Part shown: positions 44,456 to 52,917 of the stretch, in pieces
How the letters are laid out: each line of letters opens with the position of its first letter
How positions within the stretch are numbered: position 1 is the stretch's first letter
DNA from: JAWKUK01 sp041398605
GTDB taxonomy: Bacteria; Planctomycetota; UBA1135; GCA-002686595
Assembly (NCBI GenBank): GCA_041398605.1
Contig: JAWKUK010000005.1
Location: forward strand, 248,001-312,000
Direction: 5' to 3'
DNA: 64,000 nt
The notes under the pieces: model-generated
Seen by the model: only the letters and a program-made list of their open reading frames with translations
What the model was told of the DNA's origin: nothing
Databases searched by the model: none
Program-made: the position numbers and the translations under genes

Positions 44456-44833
44456 CGCCTCGCGCGCAGCGGTCATGAGCGCGCGGCGCGGTGCACTGCG
44501 TCGCGCTCCGCGTGCACATGACACGAGCGGTCTCTGTGTGTTCGCGCGCACTTTGCTTCAGTTGCACAAGCGCGCGGCCGAAATCTCCATGGGCGACGCA
44601 GTTCGTTTGTCGAGCTCGGCACTGCGCTGAGCGGGACGTCCTGCACTGAGCCCAAGAATTCGCTACGACATCAACCGGACGCCCGGCCCAACCTTGGGTC
44701 GGGCGTTCGGCTTTGTCGGGCGCCTTGGGACGCGCGTGAGGTCCTGTCGTTGGGGCCCGCAGTCAGGTCCTGTCGTCAGGTCCTCCCGACCGGGTCGCGG
44801 CGCGGCCTGAGGGCTCGGTCCACGGGCCGCTGG
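44456..44833. other. 378-bp intergenic stretch with a terminator, no gene seen
   Basis: Between convergent genes. No protein-like frame is visible; the sequence between 44,500 and 44,660 is not obviously structured. A strong terminator hairpin lies at 44679-44706. A small RNA ending at that terminator cannot be excluded, but there is no positive sign of one. Confidence 0.4.
44679..44706 (+). terminator. Intrinsic terminator downstream of the HEAT/VWA gene
   Basis: ACGCCCG-G-CCCA pairs with TGGG-T-CGGGCGT (one G-T wobble, short ACCT loop), followed by TTCGGCTTTGT. This is a compact GC stem with a T-rich tail on the plus strand. Confidence 0.6.
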
Positions 44834-46099
44834 TCAGCGGAAGCGGACGGCCAATGCGTCCGACAGGCTCGACCCGGCCCCGTCGCGGTGCCACGCCTGG
44901 AAGTACCACATCTCGCCCGTGACGACGCCCTGGGGCGCTACGGGTGGGATGGCGCGCAGGTCGAGCGCGAGGCTGAAAGCGCCGTTCGGGCCGGTCGCGA
45001 GGACGCTCGCGCCGAGGCGCGCGATCGTCGGGCCGACGCACAGCGGCGCGTGCACGTCGCCTGGGAGCTGCGCGTGGATCGCCCCGCGAGCGCCGAGGAA
45101 GAGGCCGAACGTGTTGGCAGGCAGGTCCTCGGCGACCAGCCCGAAGCTGTTCCGCTGGAGCGTATCGAGCCCCGTGGCGCGGATCCGACCGGGCAGGCCG
45201 GAGACGTTCGCGGGCGCGGGCGAGCAGAAGGCCGTCGTGTCGAGGCCGGCCTTCGCGTGCAGGAGCATCCACTCGAGGACGAGCGGCGCGACCTCGGCCG
45301 TCGGCGTCAGGATGTGCCCGACGCCGTGCATCGTCCAGCTCTCGAACGCGCCGTTGGTCGGGCAGCCGAAGTACGTGTCCACCGTCGTCTCGGCGCCGGG
45401 GACGTCGAGCGCGAGGTCCAGGGTCAGTTGGCTGGTGACCGGGAACCCACAGCCGAGGGCCTGTGACCAGCGCTGGCCCGTCTCCGACACGCTGGGGTAC
45501 GGATGGCCGAAGAAGAGCCCGCCGCCGTAGTCGATCAGGGCGTCGTTCACGCCGTGGATCTCGAGGATGGACACGGGCTCCGTCGGGTCGCAGGTGAACG
45601 GGTGGGTCTCGATGGCGCCGGCGATGCTGACCACGCCGGCGAAGAGGTCCGCGTGCTCACAGGCGAGCCGGTGGGCCATGAAGCCGCCGTTGGAGTGCCC
45701 GGCGGCGTAGATCCGGCGCGGGTCGATGTCGGCCTGCTGCTGGATCGCCTCGACGAGGGCGCGCAGGTAGCCCGAGTCGTCGGGGTCCGCGTGTGAGAAG
45801 TCGCAGCACGCGCTCGACGCGTTCCAATAGTGCGCGCCAAACGCGTCCTGTTGCCCGGTCGGGCGGGCGTAGACGAAGCCGTATGAGTCGAGCCAGGGGA
45901 CCAGGTCGAGGGTCTGCTCGATGGAGTCGGGCTGCTGCACGTAGCCGTGCAGGAGCAGGACGAGGGGCGCGAGCTCGCCGGCCGACTGCCCTGCCGGGAT
46001 GCGGACGTCGACGGGCCCGCGGCCGGCGTCGACCTGGATGACGGAGGCGCCGCCGCCCTGGAGGGCGGCCCATGCGAGGAGCACGAGGGTGGAGGACAT
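44834..46099 (-). CDS. Secreted PHB-depolymerase/feruloyl-esterase-like hydrolase with planctomycete C-terminal module
   Basis: 421 residues. Short signal region (STLVLLAWAALQGGG). Alpha/beta-hydrolase of the LpqC/esterase type: APLVLLLHGYVQQPDSIEQT (oxyanion), PTGQQDAFGAHYWNASSACCDF (conserved W-N-A-x-x-CC), nucleophile elbow AAGHSNGGFM (Ser), ILEIHGVNDALIDYGG (Asp), and MHGVGHIL (His). The last 130 residues are the shared module, NTFGLFLGAR ... LCVGPTIARLG ... WYFQAWHRDGAGSS. It probably releases ester-linked groups from polymers outside the cell; the substrate is not determined. Confidence 0.85.
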   Translation of the reverse strand: MSSTLVLLAWAALQGGGASVIQVDAGRGPVDVRIPAGQSAGELAPLVLLLHGYVQQPDSIEQTLDLVPWLDSYGFVYARPTGQQDAFGAHYWNASSACCDFSHADPDDSGYLRALVEAIQQQADIDPRRIYAAGHSNGGFMAHRLACEHADLFAGVVSIAGAIETHPFTCDPTEPVSILEIHGVNDALIDYGGGLFFGHPYPSVSETGQRWSQALGCGFPVTSQLTLDLALDVPGAETTVDTYFGCPTNGAFESWTMHGVGHILTPTAEVAPLVLEWMLLHAKAGLDTTAFCSPAPANVSGLPGRIRATGLDTLQRNSFGLVAEDLPANTFGLFLGARGAIHAQLPGDVHAPLCVGPTIARLGASVLATGPNGAFSLALDLRAIPPVAPQGVVTGEMWYFQAWHRDGAGSSLSDALAVRFR

Positions 46100-46283
46100 A
46101 TCGAACGAGCGAGGACGCTCCTTCGAAACCTACACGCCTGGCGGGGCGGCACCTCGTGACGTCGCTCTCATCCCCCGCGGGCCGCCCTCGAGCGACTCGC
46201 TTCGAGCCACATGGGGCGAGGCACGGGGGGCAACGGGCGAGAAGAAGGGGGGATACGGGGCAAGCGCGGCGGACGCGCCGAGC

Positions 46284-47549
46284 TCAAATCCCCGGCGCGA
46301 GCACCATCAGCACGTCAGGTTGCCCGAGCCAGCGCCCGCTCGGCGCGCTGATGAAGGGCTGGATGTACAGGTGCTCGGCGGTGAGCCCAGGGCTGAACCC
46401 GGTGACCCCGCCGCTCAGGGGCAGGACGCCGCTCGGCCCGATCACGCCGACGGCCAGCGCGCGTGCGACGTAGGGCGCCCCGACGTTCAAGACGCCGAGC
46501 AGCGCGGGATAGGGCTGGTGGTTGGCGTTCAGTGACATCAGCAGGAACACGGCGTCGCCCGGGGCGCCCCGGACCACGCCCTGGATCGTGCCGCCGACGC
46601 GCACGACGCGGTCGGCGGTGAGGGCGCGTACGGCGCCGCCGAGGACCGTGACGGGGCCGCTGGTGGCCGCGCCGGCGTTGCAGGTCCCGCCGCCGAACGT
46701 GATGCCGCCCTGGCCGCCGGTCGTGACGCAGTCGAACAGCTCGGCGACGCTGGCCCCTTCGGCGCGGAGCCCAGCGCCGCCGTCGCCGCAGGCGCAGAAC
46801 GTGAAGCTCAGGTCTCCCTCGCCGCCGTTGGCGCCGGCGAAGGTCGAGCTGAAGCCGCGCAGGGTCGCCGCGCCGCGGACGAGGGCGGCGGGCCCGCCGT
46901 GCCCGCCGAGCTGGAAGTTCGACAGCGTGTCGGCGGACGGTCCGCCCTCGATGGTGGACCCGTAGAGGTCGACCTGGCCCTGGGAGACCTCGAGGCCGAG
47001 GCCGCCGGTCGTGAAGTTGCAGAAGAAGCCCTGTCCGCCGGCGCCGCCCCGGAGCCTGCAATGGAACAGGCCGACGTCGCCTGTGCCGGAGATGGCGCAG
47101 GCCAAGCCGCCGTCATCGAAGTCGCCGAGCCCGTCGAGCCCGAAGATGGCGCAGTCGACGAGGCGCACACGGCCGGCGTTCGCGGTGAGGCCCAGGGTCG
47201 GCGCGACCCACTGCGCGAGGTCGGGGCGCAGCTCGAGGCCGGAGAGTACGACCTCGTGGCTCGAGTTGAGGTTCTGGACGGCGCTGCCGCCAAAGACGCG
47301 CACGGTGGCCCCCTCGTAGGCGGCGATGTCGAGCGCTTTGGCGTGGATCGTGAACGCGCCATAGTCGCCGCTGCGCACGAGGAGCGTGTCCCCGGAGCTC
47401 GCGGCGACGACGGCCGCTTGCAGGTCCGTGAAGTCGCCGCCGCCGAGCGCGTCGACGACGAGCACGTCGGCCTGCGCCGTTGCGGCGGTCGTGACGAGCA
47501 GGTGAACGAGCGCGATGAGGGGCAGGGCGTTCGGGGTCTCGATGTGCAT
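46284..47549 (-). CDS. Secreted right-handed beta-helix protein
   Basis: 421 residues with signal peptide LPLIALVHLLVTTAATAQA. The mature protein starts LVVDALGGGDFTDLQAAVVAASSGDTLLVRSGDY, the typical entry of pectate-lyase-like/DUF1565 parallel beta-helices. Many short Gly-rich coils follow (VRLVDCAIFGLDGLGDFDDG, GLEVSQGQVDLYGSTIEGG, GATSGPVTVLGG). The C-terminal 110 residues (GAPGDAVFLLMSLN ... GVLPLSGGV ... LYIQPFIS) form a different tail from the WHRD-type module. Probably a polysaccharide-binding or lyase-like surface protein. Confidence 0.75.
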   Translation of the reverse strand: MHIETPNALPLIALVHLLVTTAATAQADVLVVDALGGGDFTDLQAAVVAASSGDTLLVRSGDYGAFTIHAKALDIAAYEGATVRVFGGSAVQNLNSSHEVVLSGLELRPDLAQWVAPTLGLTANAGRVRLVDCAIFGLDGLGDFDDGGLACAISGTGDVGLFHCRLRGGAGGQGFFCNFTTGGLGLEVSQGQVDLYGSTIEGGPSADTLSNFQLGGHGGPAALVRGAATLRGFSSTFAGANGGEGDLSFTFCACGDGGAGLRAEGASVAELFDCVTTGGQGGITFGGGTCNAGAATSGPVTVLGGAVRALTADRVVRVGGTIQGVVRGAPGDAVFLLMSLNANHQPYPALLGVLNVGAPYVARALAVGVIGPSGVLPLSGGVTGFSPGLTAEHLYIQPFISAPSGRWLGQPDVLMVLAPGI

Positions 47550-47792
47550 GGTGGGCTCCGCGGGCTCTGGCTGAAGGTCGCCGATGTCCAGTGGGGGACC
47601 CCGCCGGGGCCGCGCATGTCACCGGGTCTGCGCGTGTTCTGAGGGGCTCGAGCGCAAAAACGTCCGCGCGGCCTCGCTCCGATCTGGGGTTCGGCCGCGA
47701 GCGCCAGGCCTCCGCAAGGGGGGCGCCCCTCGAGCGGGACCGTACCCCGCTGGCGTCCATCGCCACCTCGGATGCGCTAGGCTGCGCCGAGC

Positions 47793-48827
47793 GTGCGTAC
47801 CCTCCGCGTCCTTGTCTCGGTGGCCCTGGCGGTCGGTGTGCTCGTCGCGTTGTTGGCGTGGAGCGGGATCTCGCCCCGCGCGGTGGGCGCGGCGGCGTTG
47901 CGGGTGGAGCCCCGGGTGCTCGCCTCGGCGTTTGGCGCGTTGGTGCTGCTGTATGGCGCGCGGGCGCTGCGGATCCGGCTCTTGTTGCCGGCGGCGCTGC
48001 GCCCGCCGTGGCCGCGCCTCTCGGCGGCGACGGCGGCGTGGATCTTGGACGCGCAGGTGTTGCCGGCGAAGGTGGGCGAGGCGACCCTCGTGTGGCACCT
48101 GAGGCGGCTGGGCGTGCCGTCGGCGGAGGGCTTTGTGGCGCTGGTCGTGTCGCGCCTCTTGGACCTCGCGGTGTTGCTCGGGGCGTTTGGCTGCGCCGCG
48201 CTGGCGCTCGGCCTCGCGGGCGGCGACCCCGCCGCGGCCTCGTTCGGCGCGCGGCTGCCGTGGCTGGTGCCGTTGGGCGCGTGCCTCTTGCCCGTGGCGC
48301 TCGTGTTGGGCGCGCTGGTGGCGCGTGGCGCGGCGGCGTGGCGTTGTGTGCCGCGGCTCTTGGCGCGCCTGGGCTTTGGCGGCGCGGGCGTGATGGGCCG
48401 GGTGTTGGCGTTCAGCGAGCGGGTGGGCGAGGCGCTCGCGGCGGTGGACGGCCGGCGGCGCGCGTGGGCGGTGTTGGCGAGCGTCGCTGTGTGGGCGTTG
48501 ATCTTGGGCTTCTATGCGTTGCTGGCGGTGGGCCTCGGCGTGGAGTCGAGCGCGGGCCCGCCGCTGGGCCTCTTTGGCCTGGTCTTTGGCGCGTCCCTCG
48601 CGGTCTTGGGCGGCCTGGTGCCGGCGAGCGGCTTCTTGGGCTTCGGGATGCTCGACGTCGGTTGGGTGGCGGGGTTCGCGGTGCTCGGCGTCCCGCGCGA
48701 GCTGGCGGTGGAGAGCGGCCTCGCGTTCCATGTGCTGTACCTCGTGGGCGTCGGCGTCCTCGGCGTCGTGGGCCATCTCATGCTGGCGGGCCGAGCGCCT
48801 GCGGCGCCGCCGAAGGGAGCGCGCTGA
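47793..48827 (+). CDS. Lysylphosphatidylglycerol synthase transmembrane-region-like flippase protein
   Basis: 344 residues from GTG 47793. About eight membrane helices, with the family patterns LLYGARALRIRLLLPAA, ILDAQVLPAKVGEATLVWHLRR (substrate region), LVVSRLLDLAVLLGAFG, and GLVPASGFLGFGMLDVGWVA. This fits the LPG_synthase_TM / UPF0104 family, integral membrane proteins related to the flippase part of MprF. No catalytic aminoacyltransferase domain is attached. It overlaps nothing, and is followed 22 bp later by the DUF3293 gene on the same strand. Confidence 0.8.
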   Translation: MRTLRVLVSVALAVGVLVALLAWSGISPRAVGAAALRVEPRVLASAFGALVLLYGARALRIRLLLPAALRPPWPRLSAATAAWILDAQVLPAKVGEATLVWHLRRLGVPSAEGFVALVVSRLLDLAVLLGAFGCAALALGLAGGDPAAASFGARLPWLVPLGACLLPVALVLGALVARGAAAWRCVPRLLARLGFGGAGVMGRVLAFSERVGEALAAVDGRRRAWAVLASVAVWALILGFYALLAVGLGVESSAGPPLGLFGLVFGASLAVLGGLVPASGFLGFGMLDVGWVAGFAVLGVPRELAVESGLAFHVLYLVGVGVLGVVGHLMLAGRAPAAPPKGAR

Positions 48828-48849
48828 TGGACCCCTCCCGCCTGGACCT

Positions 48850-49374
48850 ATGACCGATGACGCCATGCACATCGCGCCGTTGGCGATCTCGCCAGAGCTG
48901 CGCGCGGCGTACGAGTCGACGGACTACGAGGTCGCGCTCGCTGGGGCGACGCATGTCTTGCGGATCGGCGAGCGCACGCCCTCCGCGCTGTGCGCGCACG
49001 AACCCGCGTGGCGGCGTTTGGTGGTCATCTCGGCATACAACCCGTTCAGCCGCGAGCTGCCGCAGCAAGCGAACGAGGCGCGCCACGCCGCGCTCGTGGC
49101 TCACGTCGACCGCGCCGGCCGCGCGCACGCGCCGGCGCTGGGCCGCGACCCGAGCGGCCGCTGGCCCGCGGAGGTGAGCCTCGCGGTGTTCGACCCGACG
49201 GACGACGAGGTGGACGCCTGGATGGTCCTCTTCGAACAGAACGCAGTGGTGCTCGCCGAGCGCGGCGCCACGAGCACCCTGCGCTTCCACCCTGACGAGG
49301 CCAACCGCCGCCACCAGGACCCCGCCGCAGCCGCCCGCGCGCGAGCCCGGGTCGAGGGCCGCCGGAGACTCTGA
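48850..49374 (+). CDS. DUF3293-like cytoplasmic protein
   Basis: 174 residues from ATG at 48850. LVVISAYNPFSRELPQQANEARHAAL, then SLAVFDPTDDEVDAWMVLFEQNAVVLAE, fits the DUF3293 pattern (A-NP-S--L--E-N--R---L ... FGQNA--). Function unknown. The C-terminal 20 residues are Arg/Ala-rich. It follows the LPG-synthase-like gene by 22 bp and is the last ordinary gene before the accessory island. Confidence 0.72.
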   Translation: MTDDAMHIAPLAISPELRAAYESTDYEVALAGATHVLRIGERTPSALCAHEPAWRRLVVISAYNPFSRELPQQANEARHAALVAHVDRAGRAHAPALGRDPSGRWPAEVSLAVFDPTDDEVDAWMVLFEQNAVVLAERGATSTLRFHPDEANRRHQDPAAAARARARVEGRRRL

Positions 49375-49569
49375 CCGCGTTCTGTGGCGCTGGCTCCTCT
49401 GGGCGGGGGGGGGCAGTTGACGTGCTTAGGATGTGGAGCGATCCTCGGGCCCCGGATCCCGAGACACCTCCACTGCCCCTTGGAGTCATTCGGGCGTCAA
49501 CTCCTGCCGGACCTGCCGATGCCCCACCCCTCCAAGACGTTGGGTGCTGCCGTCGCTCGCCTCTTGATG

Positions 49570-50632
49570 CCGTGGGGCGATGTGGATGGGGACGCGGACT
49601 CCTCGGATGCTGGTTGGATTGGATTCCTTTGGTCATCCAGCCTGTATGCTGTTCGAGCGGTCTTGGACCTCGACGGAGATGTCGACTCAAACGGCCTCTC
49701 GTATTATACGACGGCAGGTGGCGGTACGCGACTATCCACTGGTCAGGACATGCTTGGCACACAGGGCCTCATTTATCGCTATGGGGTTTCTCACGCAGAG
49801 CGGCGCGTACTGCACACCCCACTCGGAGTCTGGACGTCACGCGACCCATCGGGGGTACATGGATGCGAATTCTCTTTATCTCGTCCGCCGCGCAAATCCG
49901 TACGCCTTCGTAGATCGCCAGGGCCTCAGCAGCAACCTATCCGGAGTCGGCAATCTCGGCGCAGTGCCCGTCGGATTCGGAGAAGATCCCCCAAGCTCCT
50001 CTGCGACAATACCAGGCGCAACCGCAATCGCGCTGCCTGAGCAATGCGGCTGCGATATCATTGACTGGCTGAGGGTCGAGTTGAGCAGTTGGAAGGCCGC
50101 TGGCGCGTGACCCTCTTACAGGGGAGGGGTGGTCTCAAGGACTTCGGCAGCAACGCGCGCAGCCAGCTATTACCATGAACAATTCGACTGTGGTGGTGGC
50201 GGGTGTCCGACCTCGCCCATTTGCGAGTCGAATGTGAGTGTGTGTGGAGCTTGTATCAATCAATCAGAGATCGGCAACACGGCCTATGGCGCAGCATTCC
50301 AGGGCAGGTTCCGGCAGACTCGGCCTTAGCGAACAGACCGCGGTTGGGATGGGGCGATTAGCCAATATTGGTGGTGAGGTTGATACCCTTCAAGGCGAGG
50401 CGGGTGTTCGTGCCGGGTACCGCTACGGTGACAACAGTGACTTGTGCGGGCAGTACCCACTGCCCAACATCAGCCTCGGTGTGGCTGGCAGCTGCCGGCC
50501 CATACATGAGCGTGCCCGGAGGTACTACCGGCGCTTCAGACACCTTCAAAGTTTCGCCCGCCGGAACTAACGATGACGGTTCGCGCTCACCACAGACGGT
50601 CTCAACTCCCGCAGAGCGTTCCGGGTGGCTAG
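49570..50632 (+). pseudogene. RHS core fragment with dockerin-like stretch and broken C-terminal tip (copy A)
   Basis: Frame 1 shows a dockerin/EF-hand-like pair (DVDGDADSSDAG and LDLDGDVDSNGL), then RYGVSHAERRVLHTPLGVWTSRDPSG, the start of an RHS-repeat-associated core. After a shift in a G-run at about 49852, the core continues in the next frame: YMDANSLYLVRRANPYAFVDRQGL. This is the canonical W-SRDP-GY-D--NLY-Y---NPY--VD--GL ending. The tip then begins (SSNLSGVGNLGAVPVG) but hits a stop at 50108-50110 and further frameshifts. The remainder (CPTSPICESNVSVCGACINQ and on) can be followed to TAG 50632 only by changing frame. Only the 3' end of an rhs gene is present. Confidence 0.8.
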
Positions 50633-50676
50633 GCCCGGGAAACGCAATAAGTCAAAGCAATCAGGAATCACGAAAA

Positions 50677-51734
50677 ATGCGCCTCTTTTGGTTCGCCACC
50701 TCCGGGAGCGTTCTGCTGCTTCTGGTTTGGTATTCGGTTAGCATCAGCACGCATCGTGCTGCTCAACCAGCGGTACCTCCTCACCTCGATGACCGCCCCA
50801 GTGCCGATGGCAGGCCTCGCGGCACTACCCATGTCGTCGGCGCACAGGACCGATACCCGGTCGACTGCGGTTGCGGACCAACCAACGATACAGGCGAATA
50901 TTGGCCGGAACTCCCAATTCGTCGTGACATTCGTGAATACGGGCACGCTTCGAGTGCCAGAGCTGGAGTGGACTATTAAGTCCACCACTGGTAAAGATTT
51001 CGCGCCGCGGCGGCTGCCGTCGAAGGCTCACGGTCATTGGGACAGTACCCCGCGGCGCAATACTCCCTTGTTGTTGGCATGTCTAGGTCAGGCCAGGTGC
51101 TATACGATTCCGGGATCTTCGCGTCTAACGAGCGAGATACCCACTGGCTTGGGGTCGTTGACTGTGCCATTGAAGAGTCGCAATATTCACTTTACCGTTA
51201 GCGGTCGCAATGGGACGCCAATTGAGAACATTGTTGTATTGGCAGCGAAAATTACGATCCCGATGCATGGTTGCTTCGTTCAAACGTTGTGCAGCCTTAC
51301 AATGGTACGCGAAGGTCGCCATTGCTGCCAACCATCCGGCATTGCTATCGGTGTCTGCGTCAGTTTGCCCAACAGACTTCGGTGTCCTAGATGATGGCGC
51401 TGTAGTCACATTAGAGCGAGCTCAGCCCTGCAGGGTAGACCTTCGCGATGTGGGGGCTTCCAGCGATAGACGATGAGTCCTACGAGCGCTTTGCCTAGTG
51501 CGCCCCAATACACCGCCGCTGGTCAGTCTCGAGTTCGAGGATGGCATGTTTCAAATTTCGCCACCTTCCATGTGGTCATATCGTTCTAGAGATGTACGAA
51601 CCGTATTGGATTCCAGAACATATCGCTCGCGACCGACCGCGCCTGGGGCGATCAGCATTGAGCGCCGGAGAGTCGGGACGTTAGCCGCGAACCATGTTGT
51701 CGCGGAGCCGTATACATGGCTAGCAGAGCGGTAG
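50677..51734 (+). pseudogene. Broken copy of the tip-linked secreted ORF (copy A)
   Basis: Starts with the same ATG and membrane segment as 55340-56410 (MRLFWFATSGSVLLLLVWYSVS). The frame is lost near codon 30 and regained several times through small indels. The last segment again matches copy B up to the same TAG (51732-51734). Probably non-functional if the sequence is correct; see the findings for the possibility of consensus errors. Confidence 0.75.
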
Positions 51735-52156
51735 GCTTCGAACATTCCGAGGACTGAGGCGCTCATGTGGTAATCGTCCTGTACGCCAAGGAAGCTGGCG
51801 CCTTCCAGTCAGATGAATGAGAGGCGGCGCAGATGTCGAGGAATCGCCGGCCAGTCGATGGGCGGCCCGTGCGGTCCGCGCCCGCTCCGCTCGCGGCGGC
51901 GCTCCTCGCTCGGCTGGCAATGGGCGCCCCCGACCCGCCCGCGTAAATGCGAGCGGGCCGGTCGAAGGCGAAGCTACAAGTGGCGGCGCGAGCGCCGGCG
52001 AGGAGACTCTCGGCGTTTCCCTTCCCGCTTCGCTGTAGGGTGGAGCGGGAGAGCGTCAGTCGGCGAGGCGGACGCCGTTGTCATCGCGCAGAACACGGCC
52101 CGCCTCGACGAGCCTGCGTAGTGCTTCGACAAGAGTCTGCATTCGCATCCTCGTTC
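51735..52156. other. Non-coding stretch before IS66 (copy A) with degraded hairpins and a gene remnant
   Basis: Equivalent to 56411-56837. It holds weakened versions of the two hairpins that are perfect in copy B, and on the minus strand the 3' end of a truncated gene (stop at 52056-52058). No complete gene. Confidence 0.55.
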
Positions 52157-52213
52157 GTACGCGTCCGGTGGAGCCATCTCGACGACCGACCGCGGATCGT
52201 CGACGCTGCGAGG

Positions 52214-52552
52214 ATGACTAACGTCAAACCTCTGGGCCGACTCTCGATGGCGGAGGCCCGCCATTCTTCCCGAGCTGGAGGCAGCGGCCTCAGCATCCAG
52301 GCCTTCGCTCGAGAGCGAGGCCTTCAGACCTGGGCGCTCTACAAGGTGGCGCGCGATGCGAGGACCGTAGCGAGGCCGAAGAGGTCCTCGCTGTCCGAGG
52401 TCTTGGTCGTGCCACCGCCTCAGCGTCACAGGGGTTCGGCCTCTTCAACGACCTTGGAAGTCACGCTGTCATCCGGGCTCGCCGTGCGCGTCCCCCGGGA
52501 GTTCGACGATGTGACCCTTCGACGGCTCCTTGGAGTGCTCCGCTCGTGCTGA
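52214..52552 (+). CDS. tnpA: IS66 TnpA accessory protein
   Basis: 112 residues, the small IS66 orf1 product, with a helix-turn-helix-like N-terminus (LSIQAFARERGLQTWALYKVAR) and a C-terminal strand-rich part (VTLSSGLAVRVPREFDD). Compared with the copy at 56895 it has two compensating small deletions near residue 17, giving RHSSRAGG where the other copy has RAILPELEA. It overlaps tnpB by 7 nt. Confidence 0.85.
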   Translation: MTNVKPLGRLSMAEARHSSRAGGSGLSIQAFARERGLQTWALYKVARDARTVARPKRSSLSEVLVVPPPQRHRGSASSTTLEVTLSSGLAVRVPREFDDVTLRRLLGVLRSC

Positions 52553-52917
52553 GCTTCCCACCGTCGCCGCAGGTTCGGGTCTTCGTTGCCCGCGAGCCGA
52601 TCGATCTCCGCAAGGGCTTCGACGGCTTGTCCAGCGAAGTGATCGAGGTCATCGACGAAGACCCGCAGTCGGGTCACCTGTTCCTCTTCTTCAACAGGCG
52701 GCGCAACATGATGAAGGCGCTGATCTGGGAAGCCTCGGGCTACTGGCTGATCTACAAGCGGCTCGAACACGGTCGCTTTCAGATCTTCGACAAGGTTGGC
52801 AGCAAGGCCAGCCACTACGAGATGACGACGATCGATCTCGCGTTGCTGCTCGACGGCATCGACCTGCGCGGCGCACGTCGCCGCCTCTCGCACGACGATC
52901 TGTTCGCGAATACTTGA
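52546..52917 (+). CDS. tnpB: IS66 TnpB accessory protein
   Basis: 123 residues from GTG 52546. The family hallmark VFVAREPIDLRKGFDGLSS is at residues about 12-30, followed by GHLFLFFNRRRNMMKALIWE and the usual length. Essential accessory protein of IS66 transposition. It overlaps tnpA by 7 nt, and its stop overlaps the TTG start of tnpC (TTGA). Confidence 0.95.
   Translation: MLSFPPSPQVRVFVAREPIDLRKGFDGLSSEVIEVIDEDPQSGHLFLFFNRRRNMMKALIWEASGYWLIYKRLEHGRFQIFDKVGSKASHYEMTTIDLALLLDGIDLRGARRRLSHDDLFANT

Larger units (their letters stand above)
49925..52561 (+). repeat. Direct repeat copy A (RHS tip, downstream ORF, IS66 left end with tnpA)
   Basis: Matches 54578-57245 throughout its length, in the same orientation. 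Shared content: RHS tip, the secreted ORF, a non-coding segment with hairpins, a gene remnant, the IS66 left inverted repeat and tnpA up to the first codons of tnpB. Copy A carries many small indels relative to copy B. The left limit is the RHS core/tip boundary; at the right limit the two copies diverge within CTTCCCAC. Confidence 0.92.

Noticed and set aside
44500..44680. Small RNA ahead of the terminator at 44679-44706.
   Set aside because: No promoter, conserved structure or tRNA-like fold could be recognised; the terminator can serve the upstream HEAT/VWA gene.
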